From NCBI GenBank assembly GCA_026645375.1, contig JAPFFX010000185.1:1-19620 (forward strand): a DNA stretch of 19,620 nucleotides, read 5' to 3'. Positions 16,061-19,620 of this stretch are shown piece after piece. Made by a program: the position numbers and the translations under genes. Each line of letters starts with the position of its first letter. Positions within the stretch are counted from its first letter, which is position 1. Under the pieces are notes generated by a model. The model saw only the letters and a list, made by a program, of their open reading frames with translations, was not told the origin of the DNA and did no database searches. The DNA comes from Citricoccus sp. WCRC_4 (GTDB lineage: Bacteria > Actinomycetota > Actinomycetes > Actinomycetales > Micrococcaceae).

Positions 16061-16076
16061 AAGTTTACCCAAACTT
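16061..16076. promoter_or_regulatory. Perfect inverted repeat upstream of the nucleoside transport operon (operator candidate)
   Basis: AAGTTT-ACCC-AAACTT: two perfect 6-bp arms around a 4-base spacer, AT-rich in GC-rich surroundings, 118 bases upstream of the lipoprotein start and about 55 bases past the amidohydrolase gene. On the minus strand TAAACT within it could serve as a -10 box, but no good -35 box is seen at the right distance. I infer an operator or promoter element for the operon. The rest of the 187-base gap shows only the ribosome-binding site and no recognised riboswitch. Confidence 0.5.
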
Positions 16077-16130
16077 GGGAGGAATCGTTTCAGAAATCCG
16101 GCGCCGGCGTCCGACGCTGTCACGGCCTCG

Positions 16131-17381
16131 CTACTGTGCACCGGCGAGGGCCCGCAGGGCCGCCGCGGTGAAGATCCGCATGCCGACCCCGATCGCCCGC
16201 TCGTCCGGGGCGTAGTCCCCCATGTGCAGGTCATACACCGGGCCGCCCGGGGTCCGGGTCCCGAGCCGGAGCATGGCCCCGGGGACCTGCTGGGTCATCC
16301 AGGCGAAATCCTCCCCACCCATCGACTGCTCGGTCAGCTGGATGGCCCGGGAGCCCAGCTCGAACCGGGCCGCGTCCTCGATCAGGTCCGTCTCGGCCTC
16401 GGTGTTGACCACCGGCGGCACCCCGCGGACGTGCTCCAGGTGCACGTCCACGCCGAAGGGGCGGGCCACCTGGTGCACGACCTCGTCCAGCAGGTCGCCG
16501 GCCGACTCCCACACGTCCGCGTCCAGGCAGCGCAGGGTCCCGGCGAGGTAACCGGTCGAGGGGATCGCGTTCGGCGCGGCCCCGGCGTTGACCTGGCCCC
16601 AGACCACCGAGACGGCCGAGCGCACGTCGATGCGCCGCATCAGCACCGCCGGGACGTTGACCGCGATCTCCGCCAGCGCGAAGACGAGGTCCTCGGTCAC
16701 GTGCGGCCGGGAGGTGTGGCCGCCGCGCCCGGACAGGCTGATCTTGATCGTGTCCGAGGCCGAGGTGATGGCCCCGATGCGGGTTCCGAGGGTTCCGACG
16801 TCGAACCGGGGCTCGCAGTGGGCGGCGAGAATGCGCGGCAGGCCCTCGAGGACCCCCTGGCGGATGACCGTCAGGGATCCTCCGGGCAGCCGTTCCTCGG
16901 CCGGCTGGAAGATCACCCGGACCCGGCCGCCCAGGGCGGTCGGGTCCAGGTCCAGCCCGGAGGTGCCCGCGACGATCTCGTGCAGGGCCAGGGCAGTTCC
17001 GGCCATCACCGCGGTGTGGACGTCGTGCCCGCAGGCGTGGGCGACGCCGTCGGTCCGGGAGGCGTAGTCCAGTCCGGTGCGCTCGGTGAGCGGCAGCGCG
17101 TCGATGTCCGCCCGCAGGCCGAGCACGAGGGGGCCCTCCCCGATGTCGACGTAGGCGCCCGTCTCCTCGAGCTTCACCGGTGACAGCCCGGCATCGGACA
17201 GGACCTCCAGGATCCTGGCGGTGGTGCGGTGCTCGTCGTAGGACAGCTCAGGGTGGGCGTGCAGGTCACGCCGCAGCCCCACCGCCACCGGCTCGAGGCG
17301 GTCCACGAGTGGGGCGACCCTGGGCAGTCCGGGATCGTCGAGGACGGGCAGGGCCCCGGTGGCAGGATGGCGAGCGATCAT
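16131..17381 (-). CDS. M20D-family amidohydrolase (N-acyl amino acid / IAA-amino acid hydrolase-like)
   Basis: A 416-residue metallo-amidohydrolase of peptidase family M20D, members of which cleave N-acyl or aryl groups from amino acids. Metal and catalytic motifs are in order: LHAHPELSYDEHRT (41-54), GLRADIDALPL (88-98), HACGHDVHTA with Cys117, His119 and His122, QPAEE with Glu162-Glu163, a dimerisation insert starting ISLSGRGGHTSRPH, and SMGGEDFAWM near the C-terminus. No signal peptide, so it is probably cytoplasmic. ATG 17381 is the first start in the frame; its ribosome-binding site is weak and it lies 25 bases past the manC gene, suggesting joint transcription, though no functional link is obvious. 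The true substrate is not readable. Aminoacylase or peptidase-like activity on a cell-wall or amino acid conjugate is possible. Confidence 0.92.
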   Translation of the reverse strand: MIARHPATGALPVLDDPGLPRVAPLVDRLEPVAVGLRRDLHAHPELSYDEHRTTARILEVLSDAGLSPVKLEETGAYVDIGEGPLVLGLRADIDALPLTERTGLDYASRTDGVAHACGHDVHTAVMAGTALALHEIVAGTSGLDLDPTALGGRVRVIFQPAEERLPGGSLTVIRQGVLEGLPRILAAHCEPRFDVGTLGTRIGAITSASDTIKISLSGRGGHTSRPHVTEDLVFALAEIAVNVPAVLMRRIDVRSAVSVVWGQVNAGAAPNAIPSTGYLAGTLRCLDADVWESAGDLLDEVVHQVARPFGVDVHLEHVRGVPPVVNTEAETDLIEDAARFELGSRAIQLTEQSMGGEDFAWMTQQVPGAMLRLGTRTPGGPVYDLHMGDYAPDERAIGVGMRIFTAAALRALAGAQ

Positions 17382-17406
17382 CCCAGTGATGTTACCGCCG
17401 GGAGCC

Positions 17407-18564
17407 TCAGAGGACGTCGTGGTCCCCGTGCGCCTTGAGCGACTCGACGGCCTGCTTGACCGACTGGGCGTGTTCGGTGGTGGTGACCAGCAGGGCGTCC
17501 GGGGTGTCCACCACGACGATGTCCTCCACGCCGATCAGCGCGATCACCCGCTGGGTGTCGGTGACCACCACGCCGGAGGCCTTCGAGGAGTACACGCGCG
17601 GGGTCTCCCCGATCACGGTGATCCCGGAGGAGTCCCGGGCCGGGTTCAGCCGCGCGATCGCCGCGAAGTCGCCCACGTCGTCCCAGGTGAAGTGTCCCGG
17701 GATCACGGCCACGTCGCCGGCCGCGGCGGCCGGCTCGGCCACCGCGTAGTCGATCGCGGTCTTCTTCAGCGACGGCCAGACCCGGGCCATCACCTCGTCC
17801 TGTTCCGCGCTGCCCCACGCCGTGGCGATCTCGGTGAGCCCGGCGTGCAGCTCCGGCTCGTTCGCCTCCAGGTGCCGCAGCAGCAGGGACACCGGGGCCA
17901 CGAACATGCCGGCGTTCCACAGGTACTCACCGGAGTCCACGTACTCACGGGCCACGTCCTCGGACGGCTTCTCCACGAAGGCGGCGACGTCCTTGGCGTT
18001 CGGCGCCCCGTCCACGTCCAGGGCCCGGCCCTGCCGAATGTAGCCGAAGCCGGTGGCCGGGTGGGTCGGGGTGATGCCGATCGTCACGATCCGCCCGGTG
18101 GCCGCCGTCGCCACGGCCTCGACCACCGCGGCCTGGAAGGCCTCCACCGGGCCGATCACCTGGTCGGCGGCGAACGATCCCATGATCGTCTCCGGGTCGC
18201 GCTGGTACAGGATGGCGGCGGCCAGCCCGATCGCGGCCGCCGAGTCCTTGGGCTCCGGTTCCAGCACCATGTCCGTCCGGTCCAGGTCCGGCAGCTGCGC
18301 CCAGACGGCATCCTGGTGCGCCTCGCCCGTGACGACCATCATCCGGTCCCCGGCCAGCGGGGCCAGCCGGTCGTAGGTGGCACGGATCAGGGTCTGTCCG
18401 GATCCGGTCAGGTCGTGCAGGAATTTCGGGGCCGCGGCACGGGACAGCGGCCACAGCCGGGTGCCCACGCCACCGGCGGGGATCACGCCGTAGAAGCGGT
18501 CCAGCCCGGGGCCGGCCACCCGGTCCCGGGCGGACGGGTCGTGCTGTTCAGAGTCAATGGTCAC
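17407..18564 (-). CDS. manC: Mannose-1-phosphate guanylyltransferase
   Basis: Makes GDP-mannose from GTP and mannose-1-phosphate for glycans and mannolipids. The 385-residue product has the nucleotidyltransferase signature YGVIPAGGVGTRLWPLSR near residues 25-42, PKFLHDL, LEPEPKDSAAAI, GSFAADQVI, FGYI, the FVEKP motif, YLWNAGMFV and FTWDDVGDF. It lacks the C-terminal isomerase domain of bifunctional forms, so it is the short type usual in actinobacteria. I chose GTG 18564 (VTIDSEQ); the frame is open to 18636, but those residues look non-coding. No ribosome-binding site precedes the GTG. Instead TATGCT, a good -10 box, ends six bases before it, which fits a leaderless transcript. The plus-strand sdh operon starts divergently about 220 bases away. 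Confidence 0.93.
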   Translation of the reverse strand: MTIDSEQHDPSARDRVAGPGLDRFYGVIPAGGVGTRLWPLSRAAAPKFLHDLTGSGQTLIRATYDRLAPLAGDRMMVVTGEAHQDAVWAQLPDLDRTDMVLEPEPKDSAAAIGLAAAILYQRDPETIMGSFAADQVIGPVEAFQAAVVEAVATAATGRIVTIGITPTHPATGFGYIRQGRALDVDGAPNAKDVAAFVEKPSEDVAREYVDSGEYLWNAGMFVAPVSLLLRHLEANEPELHAGLTEIATAWGSAEQDEVMARVWPSLKKTAIDYAVAEPAAAAGDVAVIPGHFTWDDVGDFAAIARLNPARDSSGITVIGETPRVYSSKASGVVVTDTQRVIALIGVEDIVVVDTPDALLVTTTEHAQSVKQAVESLKAHGDHDVL

Positions 18565-18570
18565 CCGGCC

Positions 18571-18576
18571 AGCATA
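18571..18576 (-). promoter_or_regulatory. manC: Possible -10 box for a leaderless manC transcript
   Basis: Minus-strand TATGCT ends six bases before the GTG chosen for manC, the spacing expected if transcription begins at the start codon itself. No ribosome-binding site is present and no good -35 box was found. Leaderless mRNAs are common in actinobacteria. Confidence 0.45.
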
Positions 18577-18665
18577 GGTCGCCCGCCCGCCGCACCCGGT
18601 CAGCGCCGCGCACCGCGGGCCCGGCTGGTGATCCACCGCACACCCGCGTGATGACGCGTCAAAAG

Positions 18666-18696
18666 TCGAGACCTGCCGCGCGGGAGGGACTACTCT
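18666..18696 (+). promoter_or_regulatory. Candidate promoter of the sdh operon
   Basis: TCGAGA (18666-18671) and TACTCT (18691-18696) are separated by 19 bases, a weak -35 with a reasonable -10. A perfect palindrome GACGCGTC lies at 18653-18660 just upstream. The predicted transcript would start near 18703 and run about 80 bases before the sdhC start. The rest of the 221-base divergent region shows only the sdhC ribosome-binding site GGGAGG (18772-18777) and an upstream in-frame ATG at 18708. Confidence 0.35.
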
Positions 18697-18785
18697 GTCT
18701 AGGAGGAATGCACTCGCACCGGCGTTCTCTCTGTGCGCACCGGACGTGGCACAGGCGCCCTTGCAATCCCTGGGAGGTTTTTACA

Positions 18786-19193
18786 GTGTCAACTGCGACA
18801 TCCGCGCAGGCCCCGGCGAAGTCCGGCCGTGGGACCCTCTACCGCGGCAACGAGGGCATGTGGTCCTGGGTGATCCACCGGATCACCGGCGTGGTCATCT
18901 TCTTCTTCCTGCTGGTCCACGTGCTGGACACCTCACTGGTGAGGGTCTCGCCGGAGGCCTACAACGCGGTGCTCGGCACCTACAAGAACCCGCTGATGGC
19001 GCTCGGTGAGGTCGGCCTCGTGGGGGCCATCATGTTCCACGCCTTCAACGGGCTGCGGATCATCCTGGTCGACTTCTGGAAGGGCGGCACCAAGCACCAC
19101 AAGGCGATGCTCTGGACCGTGGTGGTCCTGTGGGTCATCACCCTCGCCGCCTTCGCCATCCGTCACCTGATGCTCGCCTTCGGAGGTCACTGA
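18786..19193 (+). CDS. sdhC: Succinate dehydrogenase cytochrome b556 subunit
   Basis: Membrane subunit of succinate:quinone oxidoreductase (complex II), helping bind haem b and quinone. The 135-residue product matches actinobacterial SdhC: TLYRGNEGMWSWVIHRITG, LLVHVLDTSLVRVSPEAYN, and HAFNGLRIILVDFW. Three hydrophobic helices lie near residues 28-48, 72-95 and 107-128; His31, His45 and His85 are candidates for haem or quinone contact. GTG 18786 was chosen because GGGAGG lies eight bases upstream and the protein then begins STATSAQAP as in relatives. An in-frame ATG at 18708 would add 26 His/Arg/Cys-rich residues. sdhD follows after three bases. Confidence 0.94.
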   Translation: MSTATSAQAPAKSGRGTLYRGNEGMWSWVIHRITGVVIFFFLLVHVLDTSLVRVSPEAYNAVLGTYKNPLMALGEVGLVGAIMFHAFNGLRIILVDFWKGGTKHHKAMLWTVVVLWVITLAAFAIRHLMLAFGGH

Positions 19194-19196
19194 GCC

Positions 19197-19620
19197 ATGA
19201 GCGCCACCGCTGATTCCACCATTGCGGCGCCCCGTACCGGGCGCATCGACCCGAAGTACACCCGGGACCGGACCAAGTCCGGCAACTTCGAGATGCTGAC
19301 CTGGCTGTTCATGCGCCTGTCCGGCATCGTCCTCGTGGTGCTGATCTTCGTGCACCTGTTCTCCAACCTGATGGTCGGCGACGGCATCAACGGGCTGGAC
19401 TTCGGGTTCGTGGCCGGCAAGTGGGCCGACCCGTTCTGGCAGTTCTGGGACCTGGCCCTGCTGTGGCTGGCGATGCTGCACGGCACCAACGGTGTGCGCA
19501 CCATCATCAACGACTACGCGGACAAGGACGGCACGCGCTTCTGGCTCAAGACCGTGCTGTACGCGGCCACGGCCGTCATCATCGTGCTCGGCACCCTGGT
19601 GATCTTCACCTTCGATCCGT
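19197..19620 (+). CDS. sdhD: Succinate dehydrogenase membrane anchor subunit, 3' end missing
   Basis: The second membrane subunit of complex II. 141 codons are visible and the frame is still open at the right edge. It reads MSATADSTIAAPRTGRIDPK, then EMLTWLFMRLSGIVLVVLIFVHLFSNLM with His53, WQFWDLALLWLAMLHGTNGVRTII with His95, and a third helix VLYAATAVIIVLGTLVIF. These match actinobacterial SdhD, whose third helix ends close to the C-terminus, so probably little is missing. ATG 19197 lies three bases after the sdhC stop; GGAGG sits 12 bases upstream inside the end of sdhC. sdhA and sdhB would be expected next, beyond the window. Confidence 0.93.
   Translation, partial: MSATADSTIAAPRTGRIDPKYTRDRTKSGNFEMLTWLFMRLSGIVLVVLIFVHLFSNLMVGDGINGLDFGFVAGKWADPFWQFWDLALLWLAMLHGTNGVRTIINDYADKDGTRFWLKTVLYAATAVIIVLGTLVIFTFDP

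Noticed and set aside
15944..16130. Purine-type riboswitch upstream of the nucleoside operon
   Set aside because: I could not find the conserved three-stem pattern or core residues; only the simple palindrome is evident.
14564..16171. 535-codon plus-strand open frame opposite the lipoprotein gene
   Set aside because: Shadow of the BMP lipoprotein and the start of the ATPase gene; no motif and no ribosome-binding site.

Overview
This is a very GC-rich window with actinobacterial gene content. The protein families (actinobacterial-type SdhC/SdhD, a long ManC-type pyrophosphorylase, GTG starts, ATGA/GTGA stop-start overlaps) fit the order Micrococcales, probably Micrococcaceae, but the genus cannot be fixed from sequence alone. 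Bases 1-10 match the 3' end of a standard Illumina adapter, so the left edge is probably a raw contig end.

Layout. Everything from 1 to 18564 reads on the minus strand, and the last ~1 kb reads on the plus strand. In transcription order: a GTG-start mannose-1-phosphate guanylyltransferase (18564-17407) and an M20D amidohydrolase (17381-16131). Next comes a nucleoside import and salvage operon: a BMP-family lipoprotein (15943-14798), a double ATPase (14691-13153), two permeases (13156-11639 and 11642-10320) and cytidine deaminase cdd (10317-9820). A four-gene cassette follows: a GntR regulator with a Cache-like sensor domain (9721-8255), an aminoaldehyde dehydrogenase (8114-6627), an FAD-dependent oxidase of the gulonolactone/alditol oxidase family (6527-5259) and an EutH-type ethanolamine permease (5218-3863). 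Nucleoside salvage then resumes with deoA (3786-2440), a DedA membrane protein (2413-1772), add (1779-535) and a truncated mazG (538 to the edge). Divergently, sdhC (18786-19193) and a 3'-truncated sdhD (19197 onward) open a succinate dehydrogenase operon. No intergenic gap exceeds about 225 bases. I saw no tRNA, rRNA, CRISPR array, insertion sequence or phage gene.

How it works together. The lipoprotein-ATPase-permease set should import nucleosides. Cdd, DeoA and Add then deaminate cytidine and adenosine and phosphorolyse thymidine. The cassette in the middle looks like a separate catabolic unit placed between cdd and deoA. Its parts suggest uptake of ethanolamine or a similar amino alcohol (EutH), oxidation of the alcohol by an FAD oxidase to an aminoaldehyde, and oxidation to an amino acid by a PatD-like dehydrogenase, possibly under a ligand-sensing GntR-Cache regulator. 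For ethanolamine the product would be glycine. That would be a cobalamin-free, microcompartment-free alternative to the EutBC route. The pathway is an inference; the protein families are read directly from the sequence.

Other points are a Walker B aspartate replaced by valine in the first ATP-binding domain of the nucleoside importer, strong intergenic hairpins at 3808-3843 and 14750-14779, a well-formed promoter with inverted repeats before the dehydrogenase gene, and a perfect palindromic element upstream of the lipoprotein gene.
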